DNA of 64,000 nucleotides, taken from Gynuella sunshinyii YC6258. GTDB lineage: Bacteria > Pseudomonadota > Gammaproteobacteria > Pseudomonadales > Natronospirillaceae. The stretch covers positions 1,030,593 through 1,094,592 of the forward strand of contig NZ_CP007142.1 in NCBI RefSeq assembly GCF_000940805.1, in the 5' to 3' direction. A program made the translations under genes and the position numbers. A model generated the notes under the pieces. The model searched no databases and was not told the DNA's origin. It saw only the letters and a list, made by a program, of their open reading frames with translations. Shown piece by piece: positions 20,952 to 30,637 of this stretch (its first letter is position 1; every line of letters starts with the position of its first letter).

Positions 20952-21718
20952 TAATTTTCTGCGCTGGCAGTGTTTGACTCTCTACTCTTGGTGGCAAATC
21001 GGCTGAACATCAGGCCAATTTCAAACAGCAGCCACATGGGTAATGCCAGAATGGTTTGTGAGAATACGTCAGGGGGGGTGACCAACATGCCTACAGCAAA
21101 ACAGCCAACAAAAATATAGGGTCTCTTTTTTCTAAGACTTTCAATTTCAACGATACCTGCCCACACCAGTAGAAACGTCGCGATAGGTATCTCAAATGCA
21201 ATTCCGAATGCAAAGAAAATTTTGAGAATAAAATCCAGAACATTGGATATGTCCGGCAGATAAGCAATGCCTTCAATGGAGATGGCGGCAAAAAAACCAA
21301 AGATGATGGGAAGCACCACGAAATAGGCGAAAGCGATACCGCAATAAAACAACAGTACACTGGAAATTAATAAAGGTACGGCAAACTTCTTCTCATGTTT
21401 ATAAAGTGCAGGTGCAATAAAACCCCATGTCTGATGAAGAATAAACGGGATAGCAATGAAAACAGCGGTAACCAGCGTCAGTTTTAGCGGTACCAGGAAT
21501 GGTGCTGTCACACCTGTTGCGATGAGCCCTACATCAGCGATGTTTTCGGGTAACAAGCGCTCAAGCGGTTTTGAAACAATGACATACAGGTCATTGGCAA
21601 AATAATATAAAACGGCAAATATGGCGATCACGACGATAATCGTTTTGATCAGTCGGTCTCTCAATTCTTTAAGGTGCGCAACCAACGGCTGGGCTACATC
21701 ATTGGGGTTATCGGTCAT
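20951..21718 (-). CDS. tatC: Sec-independent protein translocase subunit TatC
   Basis: Six-helix inner-membrane protein that binds twin-arginine signal peptides. The N-terminal cytosolic motif HLKELRDRL is intact and six hydrophobic segments are visible. The family signature in the first periplasmic loop and following helix (KPLERLLPE, FLVPLKLT) is present. 255 residues, typical. Its ATG overlaps the tatB stop by four bases. It ends the ubiE-ubiJ-ubiB-hisE-hinT-tatABC run. Confidence 0.97.
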   Translation of the reverse strand: MTDNPNDVAQPLVAHLKELRDRLIKTIIVVIAIFAVLYYFANDLYVIVSKPLERLLPENIADVGLIATGVTAPFLVPLKLTLVTAVFIAIPFILHQTWGFIAPALYKHEKKFAVPLLISSVLLFYCGIAFAYFVVLPIIFGFFAAISIEGIAYLPDISNVLDFILKIFFAFGIAFEIPIATFLLVWAGIVEIESLRKKRPYIFVGCFAVGMLVTPPDVFSQTILALPMWLLFEIGLMFSRFATKSRESNTASAEN

Positions 21719-22041
21719 GTTCGGGGTTCTTTGGCTGAGTCATCAGACTCTGCGTTAGGATTTTCTGTCAGGTGATGGGTGTTGTGCGCCTGCTTTTGAT
21801 GATTGTTTGTCAGATTATTGGCTTTTATTTCCAGCTCCTTGGTTTCTGCCATTATCTTTTTATTGAGTTCCTCCAGTCGGATTTCCTGCTCAATCTGGTT
21901 TTGGATGGAATTGAAAAAGCGCCGCACTTTGCCAATGGTCTGACCCACAGAACGCGCTGCGCCCGGCAGGCGTTCAGGGCCAATGACGACCATCGCGATG
22001 ATGGCGAGCAACAGAAGCTCTAAAAAACCAATGTCGAACAT
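21715..22041 (-). CDS. tatB: Sec-independent protein translocase subunit TatB
   Basis: Membrane-anchored partner of TatC in the twin-arginine signal receptor. A short hydrophobic helix (residues about 3-20) with the conserved Glu8 is followed by GPERLPGAARSVG, the hinge typical of TatB, and an amphipathic and then charged C-terminal tail. 108 residues, on the short side of normal. Three bases separate it from tatA. Confidence 0.95.
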   Translation of the reverse strand: MFDIGFLELLLLAIIAMVVIGPERLPGAARSVGQTIGKVRRFFNSIQNQIEQEIRLEELNKKIMAETKELEIKANNLTNNHQKQAHNTHHLTENPNAESDDSAKEPRT

Positions 22042-22044
22042 GGT

Positions 22045-22290
22045 CTATGAATGACTCTTATCGGTTTTTTTGCTGGAATCCTGAGTATTGAAATCCGCAT
22101 CCTTCTGTTCAATTTTACTTTGTTCGGTTTTTTCTTCAGGTTTGTTCTGCTCTTCATTCATGGCAGTTTTGAAGCTCTTGATGGCCCCACCCAGATCACC
22201 ACCGATATTTTTGAGCTTTTTGGTGCCAAAAATAAGTACAACGATGACCAGAAGTATTGCCAGTTGCCAGATACTGATTCCACCCAACAT
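22045..22290 (-). CDS. tatA: Sec-independent protein translocase subunit TatA
   Basis: Forms the protein-conducting oligomer of the Tat system. One transmembrane helix at residues 5-20, then the conserved [21 protein letters not shown] hinge and amphipathic helix segment. The remaining tail is rich in Lys/Glu/Gln. 81 residues, normal. 20 bases separate it from hinT, so it is part of the same transcript. Confidence 0.96.
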   Translation of the reverse strand: MLGGISIWQLAILLVIVVLIFGTKKLKNIGGDLGGAIKSFKTAMNEEQNKPEEKTEQSKIEQKDADFNTQDSSKKTDKSHS

Positions 22291-22310
22291 AATTTTTCTC
22301 CGCTAAATAT

Positions 22311-22655
22311 TTAAAAGCCTTTGTAGTCTTTTGAGCGCACATCACCAAGAATGTGCAAATGTAAATGCGGGACTTCCTGCCCACCACCCGGACCACTGTT
22401 GGTGATCAGACGATAACCTTGCTCCAATCCCTGTTGTTGTGCCACATCGGCGGTTTTCAACATTAATCTGGCCAGCAGCTCTGAATGCTTTGGCTGAGCC
22501 TGTTCCAGACTTTCAATATGTTCCCTGGGCACCAATAGAATATGTACCGGTGCTTTGGGGGCGATATCTTTAAACGCGACCATATCCTGATCTTCATAAA
22601 CGATCGTTGCCGGAATATCACCACTGGCTATCTTACAAAAAAGGCAATCGCTCAT
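22311..22655 (-). CDS. hinT: HIT-family purine nucleoside phosphoramidase
   Basis: Hydrolyses adenosine phosphoramidates and acyl-adenylates; a cytosolic dimer. The histidine triad HLHLHI is at the C-terminal side (residues about 98-103), and the N-terminal [13 protein letters not shown] is typical of the HinT branch. 114 residues. Its ATG overlaps the hisE stop (ATGA), so it is translationally coupled to the operon. The order ubi-hisE-HIT-tat is known in other non-enteric gammaproteobacteria. Confidence 0.93.
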   Translation of the reverse strand: MSDCLFCKIASGDIPATIVYEDQDMVAFKDIAPKAPVHILLVPREHIESLEQAQPKHSELLARLMLKTADVAQQQGLEQGYRLITNSGPGGGQEVPHLHLHILGDVRSKDYKGF

Positions 22656-22990
22656 TTTGAATGACCTCTGCTCGCTTTCTCTTCGAGGCCCGAAATGTCA
22701 AATCGCCGGGCCAGTTCCTGTAGTATATCATCGGCTGTGAGCCCCAAATGTGAAAGCATCACCAGTGAATGAAACCACAAGTCGGCAGTCTCACTGATAA
22801 CGTCTTTGGTTACTCCGGAAGACTGGGCATCCTTGGCGGCAATGATGGTTTCGGTTGCCTCTTCTCCGACTTTCTCCAGAATTTTATTCAGGCCTTTGTG
22901 GTGTAATGAAGCCACGTATGAGCTTTCCGGAGCGGCATTTTTACGCGCCTCCAGGGTTTCTGTCAGTGTTTTTAATACGTCATTAGCCAT
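22652..22990 (-). CDS. hisE: Phosphoribosyl-ATP pyrophosphatase
   Basis: Hydrolyses phosphoribosyl-ATP to phosphoribosyl-AMP in histidine synthesis. All-alpha MazG-like fold with the motif [14 protein letters not shown] that holds the metal-binding Glu residues and an ETADLWFH helix. 112 residues, normal for a stand-alone HisE; the partner hydrolase HisI is not in this window. The start overlaps the end of ubiB by eight bases. Confidence 0.95.
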   Translation of the reverse strand: MANDVLKTLTETLEARKNAAPESSYVASLHHKGLNKILEKVGEEATETIIAAKDAQSSGVTKDVISETADLWFHSLVMLSHLGLTADDILQELARRFDISGLEEKASRGHSK

Positions 22991-24614
22991 GTTTTTTTCG
23001 CTTAAAGCTGATTAAGGCTGCAATAATTGCCGCCATCGCAGAGATTCCTGTCAGTGGCTGGTTGCCAAAGCCAAACCAGGCAACGCCAGCACCAATCAGC
23101 AGAATATTTGCCAGCCACCGCCATTGTTGGGCAAAGTTACGATAATGCATCTCTGCCTTGAGTTCGATGATTTGTTGCTGATATGTGGCCTGCTGATTCA
23201 GGGATAACTGGCCTGAGTTTAGTACATGGTAAATCATGTCAGGCATTTGTGGAGCTTTTTCTAGCCAGGACGGAGCCCGTTGCATAATTTCACGAAATGC
23301 CCGTTTCGGGCTATACCGATCACGCAGCCATTTTTCCAGGAATGGTTTGGCGGTTTCCCACAAATTCAGTTCCGGATACAACTCTCGCCCCAGGCCTTCA
23401 ATATTCAGCAGGGTCTTTTGCAGTAATACCAGTTGTGGTTGTACTTCCATATTAAATTGGCGTGCAGTTTGAAATAGGCGGATCAGTACTACTCCAAAGG
23501 AAATTTCCGATAATGGTTTTTCAAAGATGGGTTCACAGACGGTTCTGATGGCCCCTTCAAACTCATGCACCCGAGTGGTTTCAGGCACCCAGCCAGAGTC
23601 GACATAAAGTTGGGCGACAGCGCGGTAGTCGCGGCGGAAAAATGCCAGCAGCGTCAGTGCCAGATAGTTCAGGTCCGCTTCTGACAGGCTGCCAACAATG
23701 CCACAATCTATGCCGATGAACTGAGGGCTTTCCGGGTGTTCGCGGGATACGAAGACGTTGCCGGGGTGCATATCCGCGTGAAAAAAACTGTCACGGAACA
23801 CCTGGGTAAAAAAGATTTCCACTCCGCGCTCAGCCAGTAACTTCATATTGGTGTTTTGAGCTTTCAACTCGTCGATACCTGATACCGGAATACCGTAAAT
23901 GCGCTCCATAGTCAGTACCGATGTGCGACTGAAATCCCAGTATATTTCAGGTACGTACAGCATCGGTGAATCCTGGAAGTTACGTCTGAGTGTGGCTGCA
24001 TTGGCACCTTCTGCCAGTAGGTCCAGTTCTCCAAGAATGGTTTTGCGATACTCTTCCACAACTTCGACAGGACGCAGACGCCTGCCATCGGGGATCAGCT
24101 GGATCAACTGAGCCAGAATTCGCAGCAGCGCGAGGTCTTTTTCAATGATCTTGTCGATTCCCGGGCGGATTACTTTTACGACCACTTCCTGACCATTTTT
24201 CAGCTGCGCTGGATGAACCTGGGCAACTGAAGCTGAAGCCAGAGGTTTACGATCAAAGTTGTCATAAATCTGCTCAATCGGTTTGCCCAGGGATTTTTCA
24301 ATGATTTCCTGTGCCAATTCCCCAGAAAAAGGGGGGACCTGATCCTGTAGCTTGGCCAGTTCATTGGCAATATTGATAGGCAGCAGATCCCTGCGGGTGG
24401 AAAGCATCTGGCCAAATTTGACGAATACTGGTCCTAGGTCTTCAAGCGCAAGCCTCAGTCCGGTTGCCGGGTCTTTGGGGGGGCGAATGAAATGGCGCCA
24501 AAAATTAGGCCATAGCAGCATGCGAATTTTGAGAGGCAGACGCTTGGGCAGAAATCTGTCCAGACGATAACGATCAATCACCCACAGCACCTGTATCAGG
24601 CGTAACAGCCTCAT
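22983..24614 (-). CDS. ubiB: UbiB, atypical kinase-like ubiquinone biosynthesis protein
   Basis: Inner-membrane ABC1/ADCK/UbiB family ATPase needed for ubiquinone synthesis. The family KxGQ motif ([14 protein letters not shown]), the Ala-rich nucleotide loop ([11 protein letters not shown]), the DMHPGNVF catalytic-loop equivalent and the GIDCG Mg-binding motif are all present. Two hydrophobic segments lie at the C-terminus (from about residue 500). 543 residues, typical. Its start overlaps ubiJ's stop by four bases and its end overlaps hisE. Confidence 0.96.
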   Translation of the reverse strand: MRLLRLIQVLWVIDRYRLDRFLPKRLPLKIRMLLWPNFWRHFIRPPKDPATGLRLALEDLGPVFVKFGQMLSTRRDLLPINIANELAKLQDQVPPFSGELAQEIIEKSLGKPIEQIYDNFDRKPLASASVAQVHPAQLKNGQEVVVKVIRPGIDKIIEKDLALLRILAQLIQLIPDGRRLRPVEVVEEYRKTILGELDLLAEGANAATLRRNFQDSPMLYVPEIYWDFSRTSVLTMERIYGIPVSGIDELKAQNTNMKLLAERGVEIFFTQVFRDSFFHADMHPGNVFVSREHPESPQFIGIDCGIVGSLSEADLNYLALTLLAFFRRDYRAVAQLYVDSGWVPETTRVHEFEGAIRTVCEPIFEKPLSEISFGVVLIRLFQTARQFNMEVQPQLVLLQKTLLNIEGLGRELYPELNLWETAKPFLEKWLRDRYSPKRAFREIMQRAPSWLEKAPQMPDMIYHVLNSGQLSLNQQATYQQQIIELKAEMHYRNFAQQWRWLANILLIGAGVAWFGFGNQPLTGISAMAAIIAALISFKRKKHG

Positions 24615-25234
24615 TGAGTGTCCCCGGTGCGGTTCAACAACTGTCGAATTCTCGCTTCCAGACGGTCAGTATCGAAGCGAAGACGACTGACCTGCTCAGA
24701 AAATTGCGCGAAATCGGCGGGATTTACCAGTAATTCATTTTCCTCGCGGATAAAGTTTTCTCCGGAGCGCTTAAAATGCTGCCATGCGTTGTTGAACAGC
24801 GAACCGGTAAAACGTATTCCATCGGCCAGCAAGTGTCCTGGCAAATCGCCGATGCGGTCAGCCAGTGCCGCTTCCCAGTCAATGTGCAGATCAATCAGCA
24901 GATGTTGAAGCCGGGTCAGTTGCTGACTGTTACCGCTGACCCGGATATTGTGCTCCATCAGTGCCTTGGTTTTGTCCGTTTCCCTGGCCAGATGAATGAA
25001 GCTTCTTAACGGCCCTTCCATAGAGGCATCGACTTGATCTTCCCACGCGGTTAGCAGCATAACCTCACCATCCAGGAGACGGACGTATAGATGTAGTGCT
25101 GGCTCTGTGGTTTTGATGGAGAAAATGAAATCCCCGAGGGCGGTCAGTTTATCCCGTGTGGCCGGATCGTACTTCAGAGCTTGATTAACGATTTTTTCCA
25201 TACTACTGAGCATGGCGAGCGTAATGGTCTTCAT
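24611..25234 (-). CDS. ubiJ: UbiJ, SCP2-domain ubiquinone biosynthesis accessory factor
   Basis: Cytosolic lipid-binding accessory factor thought to scaffold the aerobic Ubi complex together with UbiK. An N-terminal SCP2-like lipid-binding domain (about residues 12-110) is followed by a helical C-terminal region. 207 residues, near the family size. The gene sits directly between ubiE and ubiB with one-base and four-base junctions, which is the diagnostic UbiE-UbiJ-UbiB arrangement. Sequence conservation in this family is low, so context carries much of the call. Confidence 0.9.
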   Translation of the reverse strand: MKTITLAMLSSMEKIVNQALKYDPATRDKLTALGDFIFSIKTTEPALHLYVRLLDGEVMLLTAWEDQVDASMEGPLRSFIHLARETDKTKALMEHNIRVSGNSQQLTRLQHLLIDLHIDWEAALADRIGDLPGHLLADGIRFTGSLFNNAWQHFKRSGENFIREENELLVNPADFAQFSEQVSRLRFDTDRLEARIRQLLNRTGDTQ

Positions 25235-25984
25235 TCAGGGTTTGATCCCCCGATGCAGAGCGACAATACCGCCGGTAAAATTGTGATATTTAACCTGTTC
25301 ATAGCCTGCTTCTGTCATCATGCCGGCAAGTGTTTGCTGATCTGGGTGCATGCGAATGGATTCCGCCAGATAACGATAAGAATCCGCGTCCTGCGTAACC
25401 ATACGGCCCATAAAGGGTAGAGCAGAGAATGAGTATTGATCGTACAGTTTGCTCAGCAGCGGATTGGTGGGTTTGGAAAACTCCAATACCAGCAGACGAC
25501 CACCCGGCTTCAGGACTCTGAGCATGCTTTCAAGTGCAGCCTGTTTATTGGTGACATTGCGCAGACCAAAAGCGATGCTGACGCAGTCAAAGTGATTATC
25601 CGGGAAGGGCAGGCATTCAGCATTGGCCTGAACAAATTCAATATTATCGGCCACTCCACGATCCAGCAGGCGATCGCGACCAACCTGAAGCATGGACGCG
25701 TTGATATCCGCCAGCACAACATTGCCCTGAGGGCCAACCAGCTTGGAAAACAAAGTTGTCAGATCGCCGGTACCGCCCGCAATATCCAGTACTGAATGCC
25801 CTTTGCGCACACCGCTCAGTTCAATGGTAAAACGTTTCCAGAGCCGATGAATGCCCATGGACATCAGGTCATTCATTAAGTCATACCTGGCGGCAACGGA
25901 ATGAAAGACTTCCGCCACTCTTTGTTGTTTCTCGGCGACAGGTACTTTCTGGTAGCCAAAGTCGATAGTGTCTTCTATGGTCAT
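25235..25984 (-). CDS. ubiE: Ubiquinone/menaquinone C-methyltransferase UbiE
   Basis: SAM-dependent methyltransferase of quinone synthesis. The SAM-binding motif I ([12 protein letters not shown]) and the UbiE signatures [17 protein letters not shown] and [17 protein letters not shown] are intact. 249 residues, normal. It is the first gene of a roughly 5 kb minus-strand operon running to tatC. The divergent intergenic region to the sugar ABC transporter must contain its promoter. Confidence 0.97.
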   Translation of the reverse strand: MTIEDTIDFGYQKVPVAEKQQRVAEVFHSVAARYDLMNDLMSMGIHRLWKRFTIELSGVRKGHSVLDIAGGTGDLTTLFSKLVGPQGNVVLADINASMLQVGRDRLLDRGVADNIEFVQANAECLPFPDNHFDCVSIAFGLRNVTNKQAALESMLRVLKPGGRLLVLEFSKPTNPLLSKLYDQYSFSALPFMGRMVTQDADSYRYLAESIRMHPDQQTLAGMMTEAGYEQVKYHNFTGGIVALHRGIKP

Positions 25985-26290
25985 GTAGTCCGGCTCTGAA
26001 TGGTGTTGTTAAAAGCCGCAATTCTAACCGTTTGGTGGTTTGGAATATAGCATCAGCTGGACCCGAAGACCGTAGCTGTGATGGGGAAATTATCAGAGTT
26101 GATGAGATGTAACACTAAGTTACGTTAGGTTTACTTAAATTACGTCTTTATTCTCAGTCTCAACCTAAACTGCTGGGAACGAGTCAAGATCGTCAAATAG
26201 TATGAGCTTTTTGACCGCCGGCTCGGTTTTCGCCAACAACAGGCGATTGCTCGCTATACAAATAAAATAACAACGCGAAGGATGAACATA
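25985..26290. other. Divergent intergenic region ubiE / ABC transporter
   Basis: About 305 bases without a gene. It contains an inverted repeat GTAAC-N5-GTTAC (26109-26123) that could be an operator, and a TTGACC hexamer at 26211-26216 without a good partner -10. No terminator-like hairpin seen. Confidence 0.4.
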
Positions 26291-27544
26291 ATGAAATTCT
26301 CCAAATCGATTTTAGGCCTGGCAATAGCTGGAGCCATGTCCGTTTCTGCTGTCCAGGCAGGCGAAGTTGAAGTACTGCATTGGTGGACTTCCGGTAGTGA
26401 AGCCCGCTCTATCGCTGTGTTAAAGCAGATGGTAGAGGCGGAAGGTCACACCTGGAAAGACTTCGCGGTTGCCGGTGGCGCAGGTGAAAATGCCTATACG
26501 GTTCTGCGTTCTCGCGCAGTTTCCGGTAATCCCCCAGCGTCTGCTCAGATTAAAGGTCTGGAAATTCAGGAATGGGGTGATCTGGGATTCCTGGCAAATC
26601 TGGATGATGTCGCTGCCGCCAATCATTGGGATGACGTTCTGCCTCCAGTCGTTGCCAAGGTCATGAAAAATGATGGCCATTATGTGGCAGCCCCTGTCAA
26701 CGTACACCGGGTTAATTGGTTATGGGCCAACCCTGAAGTGTTTAAGAAAGCCGGAGCCAAGGTTCCGACTTCGCTTGATGAGTTGTGGGTTGCTGCTGAC
26801 AAGATTAAAGCGGCCGGATATACCGCCATCGCTCACGGTGGACAGCCATGGCAGGATGCGACTACATTCGAATCGATCGTATTGGCTGTTGGCGGTTCCG
26901 ATTTCTTTGACAAGGTATTTGTCAAACTGGATCAGAAGGCATTGGGCAGCGATACCATGAAAGAGTCTTTTGATCAGTTCCGGAAAGTCAAACAGTATAT
27001 CGATGCCGGATCTCCGGGACGTGACTGGAACGTTGCCACGGCAATGGTGATTAAAGGTGAAGCGGGTATGCAGTTTATGGGTGACTGGGCTAAAGGTGAG
27101 TTCACCGCAGCCAACAAAGCCCCTGGCAAAGATTTTATCTGCGCGGCATTCCCGGGTACAGACGGTGAGTTCACCTTTAATATCGACTCTCTGGCGATGT
27201 TCAAACAGAAAAACGCTGACAATGCAGAAGCTCAGAAAGTTATGGCCAAGCTGATACTGTCACCGAAATTCCAGGAAACATTCAACCTGAACAAGGGTTC
27301 CATCCCGGTTCGTATCGATCAGGATATGTCGCCATTTGACAGTTGTGCCGAGGCATCCATGAAAACCTTCATTGCCACCTCAAAAGCAGGCAAAGGTCTG
27401 GAGCCATCCATGGCCCACGGTATGTCAACCACATCCACCGTTCAGGGTGCGATGTATGACGTGATTACTGAGTTCTTCAACAGCGACATGTCTTCAGAAG
27501 ATGCTGTGAAAAAACTCACACGTTCAGTCAAAGCCGCCATGTAA
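26291..27544 (+). CDS. gtsA: Sugar ABC transporter substrate-binding protein (glucose/mannose type)
   Basis: Periplasmic binding protein of a carbohydrate importer. A Sec signal peptide (about 22 residues ending VQAGE) precedes a family 1 solute-binding fold; EVLHWWTSGSEA and GMQFMGDWAKGEF are characteristic of the Pseudomonas GtsA-like glucose binders. I start at ATG 26291, with AAGGA eight bases upstream; ATG 26282 is in frame but overlaps the ribosome site. 417 residues. Followed by a GC-rich hairpin and then two permeases and an ATPase, so this is the first gene of a complete importer. The exact sugar is inferred from family resemblance. Confidence 0.88.
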   Translation: MKFSKSILGLAIAGAMSVSAVQAGEVEVLHWWTSGSEARSIAVLKQMVEAEGHTWKDFAVAGGAGENAYTVLRSRAVSGNPPASAQIKGLEIQEWGDLGFLANLDDVAAANHWDDVLPPVVAKVMKNDGHYVAAPVNVHRVNWLWANPEVFKKAGAKVPTSLDELWVAADKIKAAGYTAIAHGGQPWQDATTFESIVLAVGGSDFFDKVFVKLDQKALGSDTMKESFDQFRKVKQYIDAGSPGRDWNVATAMVIKGEAGMQFMGDWAKGEFTAANKAPGKDFICAAFPGTDGEFTFNIDSLAMFKQKNADNAEAQKVMAKLILSPKFQETFNLNKGSIPVRIDQDMSPFDSCAEASMKTFIATSKAGKGLEPSMAHGMSTTSTVQGAMYDVITEFFNSDMSSEDAVKKLTRSVKAAM

Positions 27545-27570
27545 ACCTGGTTTACGCTGGTGTCCAAAAT

Positions 27571-27591
27571 GGCCGGGGCATGACCCCGGCC
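27571..27591 (+). other. GC-rich hairpin between gtsA and gtsB
   Basis: GGCCGGGG and CCCCGGCC form a perfect eight-base stem with a five-base loop and no T run. Hairpins in this position often protect the binding-protein part of the mRNA and lower permease expression; that role is inferred. Confidence 0.65.
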
Positions 27592-27652
27592 GGCATTTGA
27601 ATCATTGCATGCTTTTCTTTGTAAATGGTGTTCATGCAGGGTAATAATCATT

Positions 27653-28558
27653 ATGTCCCAACCAATCAAAATGAAACCCCGTCTGGTTGACAAAATTGAG
27701 TACTGGCTGCCAAAGGTAGTTATGTCTCCGACTGTCTTTCTGACAATGGTGTTTATCTATGGGTTTATTATCTGGACAACTGTATTGTCCTTTACCAAAT
27801 CCAGAATTTTACCGGTTTATGATTTCGTCGGTTTTCAGCAGTATGTGAAGTTATTCTTGAACGATCGCTGGATGCTGGCACTTAAGAACCTGGCGATATT
27901 TGGAATCCTGTTTATTGTCATTTGCCTGTTTGTCGGTTTGTTGCTGGCGATTCTGCTGGATCAGAAAATTCGTGCTGAAGGTTTTATACGGACGGTATAC
28001 CTGTACCCGATGGCGTTATCGTTCATTGTGACAGGAACGGTCTGGAAATGGTTGTTGAACCCTACTGTCGGTATTGAACGTTTTGTTCAGTCACTTGGGT
28101 TTGAAAGTTTCAGTTTCGATTGGCTGGTCAATCCTGACATGGCGATTTATACCATCGTGATTGCCGGAGTGTGGCAGTCATCCGGTTTTGTCATGGCATT
28201 GTTTCTGGCCGGATTGCGGGGTGTGGATAATTCCATCATTAAGGCCGCTCAGATAGACGGTGCCAGCATGGTGACTATTTATTCCCGTATTATCATTCCC
28301 AGCCTGAGACCGGTATTTTTCTCGGCGATTATTATGTTGGCTCATATTGCCATCAAATCATTCGATCTGATCGTCGCGCTGACAGGTGGGGGGCCAGGAA
28401 ATTCCACCGATGTACCGGCAATATTCATGTATCAGTTTTCGTTTACCCGTAGTCAGATGGGGGTAGGTGCAGCTAGTGCAGTGGTCATGCTGATGGGGAT
28501 TATTGCGATCCTTGTTCCGTTTTTGTATTCCGAATTGAGGGCCACCAAAAATGTCTAG
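27653..28558 (+). CDS. gtsB: Sugar ABC transporter permease 1
   Basis: Inner-membrane permease of the MalF type. Six hydrophobic segments are visible, and the EAA loop reads IKAAQIDGASMVTIYSRIIIPSL, contacting the ATPase. The start at ATG 27653 follows AGGG at 27638-27641; a longer frame upstream begins in the hairpin region and is not needed. 301 residues. Its stop overlaps the start of the next permease by eight bases. Confidence 0.9.
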   Translation: MSQPIKMKPRLVDKIEYWLPKVVMSPTVFLTMVFIYGFIIWTTVLSFTKSRILPVYDFVGFQQYVKLFLNDRWMLALKNLAIFGILFIVICLFVGLLLAILLDQKIRAEGFIRTVYLYPMALSFIVTGTVWKWLLNPTVGIERFVQSLGFESFSFDWLVNPDMAIYTIVIAGVWQSSGFVMALFLAGLRGVDNSIIKAAQIDGASMVTIYSRIIIPSLRPVFFSAIIMLAHIAIKSFDLIVALTGGGPGNSTDVPAIFMYQFSFTRSQMGVGAASAVVMLMGIIAILVPFLYSELRATKNV

Positions 28559-29435
28559 CAAACCTCTGGCGGATAAGCGCTACGCTGCGATCACCGGCCG
28601 AACGATTGTCTATTCCGTTCTGATCATTGTCGCGATCTATTATCTGGTACCGCTGCTGTTAATGGTGTTGACCTCTTTTCGTTCCATGAATGAGATTCGC
28701 CTCGGGCAGTTGATCGAGTGGCCAAAGTCATTCTCCACCGAAGCCTGGAGTGAGGCGTGGAGTCAGGCGCAGATCGGGGCCAGAGACGAAAAAGGTTTGC
28801 GTCCTTACTTTATCAACTCGATTCTGATGGTTATCCCGGCAGTAAGTATCTCTACGATATTGGGTGCTTTGAATGGTTATATTCTGAGTTTCTGGCGCTT
28901 TCGAGGCAGTGATGCTTTTTTTGCCATTTTGTTGTTTGGTTGTTTTCTGCCATTTCAGGCGATCCTGTTGCCCATGTCTCAGACTTTGGGGTGGTTGGGA
29001 ATATCCGGGACCTTGGGAGGTCTGATCTTTGTTCATGTGACTTACGGTATTCCGTTTACGACGCTGTTTTTCCGCAACTACTACGTAAATATTCCAGGTG
29101 AACTGATTAAGGCCGCCAAACTTGATGGCGCCGGATTTTTCACCATTTTCTGGCGCATTATCCTGCCCGTCAGTATTCCCATTATTGTCGTCTCGGTGAT
29201 CTGGCAGTTCACCCAGATATGGAATGACTTTTTGTTTGGTGTGGTATTCAGTGATCCGGATTCCCAGCCTGTGACCGTTGGGCTCAATAATCTGGTGAAT
29301 AGTTCCACTGGTGAAAAACGTTATAACGTCGATATGGCCGGTGCCATTATTGCTGCACTGCCAACGATCGTTGTGTATGTCGTGGCCGGCAAATATTTCG
29401 TCAGAGGATTAACGGCGGGTTCCGTTAAAGGCTAG
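28551..29435 (+). CDS. gtsC: Sugar ABC transporter permease 2
   Basis: Second permease, MalG type, with six predicted membrane helices and an EAA loop (IKAAKLDGAGFFTIFWRIILP). ATG at 28551 overlaps the end of gtsB, so translation is probably coupled. 294 residues, normal. The C-terminal GLTAGSVKG is the common ending of carbohydrate permeases of this family. Confidence 0.92.
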   Translation: MSSKPLADKRYAAITGRTIVYSVLIIVAIYYLVPLLLMVLTSFRSMNEIRLGQLIEWPKSFSTEAWSEAWSQAQIGARDEKGLRPYFINSILMVIPAVSISTILGALNGYILSFWRFRGSDAFFAILLFGCFLPFQAILLPMSQTLGWLGISGTLGGLIFVHVTYGIPFTTLFFRNYYVNIPGELIKAAKLDGAGFFTIFWRIILPVSIPIIVVSVIWQFTQIWNDFLFGVVFSDPDSQPVTVGLNNLVNSSTGEKRYNVDMAGAIIAALPTIVVYVVAGKYFVRGLTAGSVKG

Positions 29436-29484
29436 CTAAATTTAATGCAGTCGTTGTCTGGATGGCTGTTTGAGGTGAAAGTAC

Positions 29485-30594
29485 ATGGCAACATTAACAA
29501 TTAATAATGTGCAAAAATCATTTGCGGATACTCATATTCTCAAGGGTATCAATCTGGATATTCAGGATGGTGAGTTTGTTATTCTGGTCGGTCCATCCGG
29601 CTGTGGGAAATCAACCCTGCTGAACTGTATTGCCGGCTTGGAGGATGTGACCTCCGGCAGTATTGCCATTGGTGAATATGATGTCACTAATGTCACGCCC
29701 AAGGACAGGGATATCGCAATGGTATTTCAGAGTTACGCGTTATATCCGAATATGACTGTACGGAAAAATATTGCCTTTGGATTGGAGATCCGCAAGTTTC
29801 CCAAAGAGGAAATAGAGGCAGAAGTACAACGCGTTGCTGAATTGTTGCAGATTACGCATTTATTGGATCGCAAGCCATCGCAACTGTCCGGTGGTCAGAG
29901 ACAGCGGGTGGCTATGGGACGGGCTCTTTCCCGTAAACCCAAGATCTACTTATTTGATGAACCACTTTCCAACCTTGACGCTAAGCTGCGAGTGGAAATG
30001 CGGACCGAAATCAAGAAGTTGCATCAGCGTTTAAATACCACGATTGTCTATGTAACCCATGATCAGATTGAGGCCATGACTCTGGCAGATCGTATTGCAG
30101 TAATGAAAGATGGATATTTGCAGCAGTTTGGCAGTCCTCAGGAGGTGTATGACAATCCAGCCAACATCTTTGTGGCTGGATTTATGGGGTCGCCGTCGAT
30201 GAACTTTATCCATGCCACGTTGGTTGATCATCATGGGCGTTTATCTGCTGAAGTATCTTCAAATGGGCAAAAACAATACCTCCCTGTGCCTGAGAGCATG
30301 ACTACGGTTTCGGCCTATTTAAACAAAGAAGTGATCCTGGGAATACGTCCAGAACAAATCACTCAGCAATTACCTCATCAGGTCGGCGGTGACAATATCG
30401 TCTCTTTTGATTGTCACATTGAAGTTACAGAGCCTACCGGCGCGGATACTCTGGTGTTGATCCGGTTAAGTGATCAGGAGGTGAATTGTCGGGTACATCC
30501 GGCAGAGGCCGGTCGTCCTGGAGAAAATATGGTATTGATGTTCAATATGGACAAAGCCGTATTCTTTGATCCGGTCACAGAAGATCGAATATAG
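29485..30594 (+). CDS. gtsD: Sugar ABC transporter ATP-binding protein (MalK/UgpC family)
   Basis: ATPase subunit powering the importer. Walker A GPSGCGKST, signature LSGGQRQRVAMGRAL, Walker B IYLFDEP and the switch His (VTHDQ) are intact. From about residue 240 a C-terminal OB-fold (TOBE) regulatory domain follows. 369 residues, typical. It lies 49 bases after gtsC with AGGTGA before the ATG. Could serve other sugar importers too, as such ATPases are sometimes shared. The stop codon is embedded in the terminator. Confidence 0.92.
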   Translation: MATLTINNVQKSFADTHILKGINLDIQDGEFVILVGPSGCGKSTLLNCIAGLEDVTSGSIAIGEYDVTNVTPKDRDIAMVFQSYALYPNMTVRKNIAFGLEIRKFPKEEIEAEVQRVAELLQITHLLDRKPSQLSGGQRQRVAMGRALSRKPKIYLFDEPLSNLDAKLRVEMRTEIKKLHQRLNTTIVYVTHDQIEAMTLADRIAVMKDGYLQQFGSPQEVYDNPANIFVAGFMGSPSMNFIHATLVDHHGRLSAEVSSNGQKQYLPVPESMTTVSAYLNKEVILGIRPEQITQQLPHQVGGDNIVSFDCHIEVTEPTGADTLVLIRLSDQEVNCRVHPAEAGRPGENMVLMFNMDKAVFFDPVTEDRI

Positions 30595-30614
30595 ACTGCG
30601 TCAGGCAGTCTTTT
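30593..30614 (+). terminator. Terminator of the gts operon
   Basis: AGACTGC and GCAGTCT form a seven-base stem with a five-base loop, ending in TTTT (30611-30614). The stem begins inside the gtsD TAG stop codon. Confidence 0.7.
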
Positions 30615-30637
30615 CAACAGTGCTTTATCGTCTCTGA

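Noticed and set aside
26211-26239. Sigma-70 promoter for gtsA from TTGACC
   Set aside because: No acceptable -10 at 16-18 bases downstream; kept only as a note in the intergenic entry.
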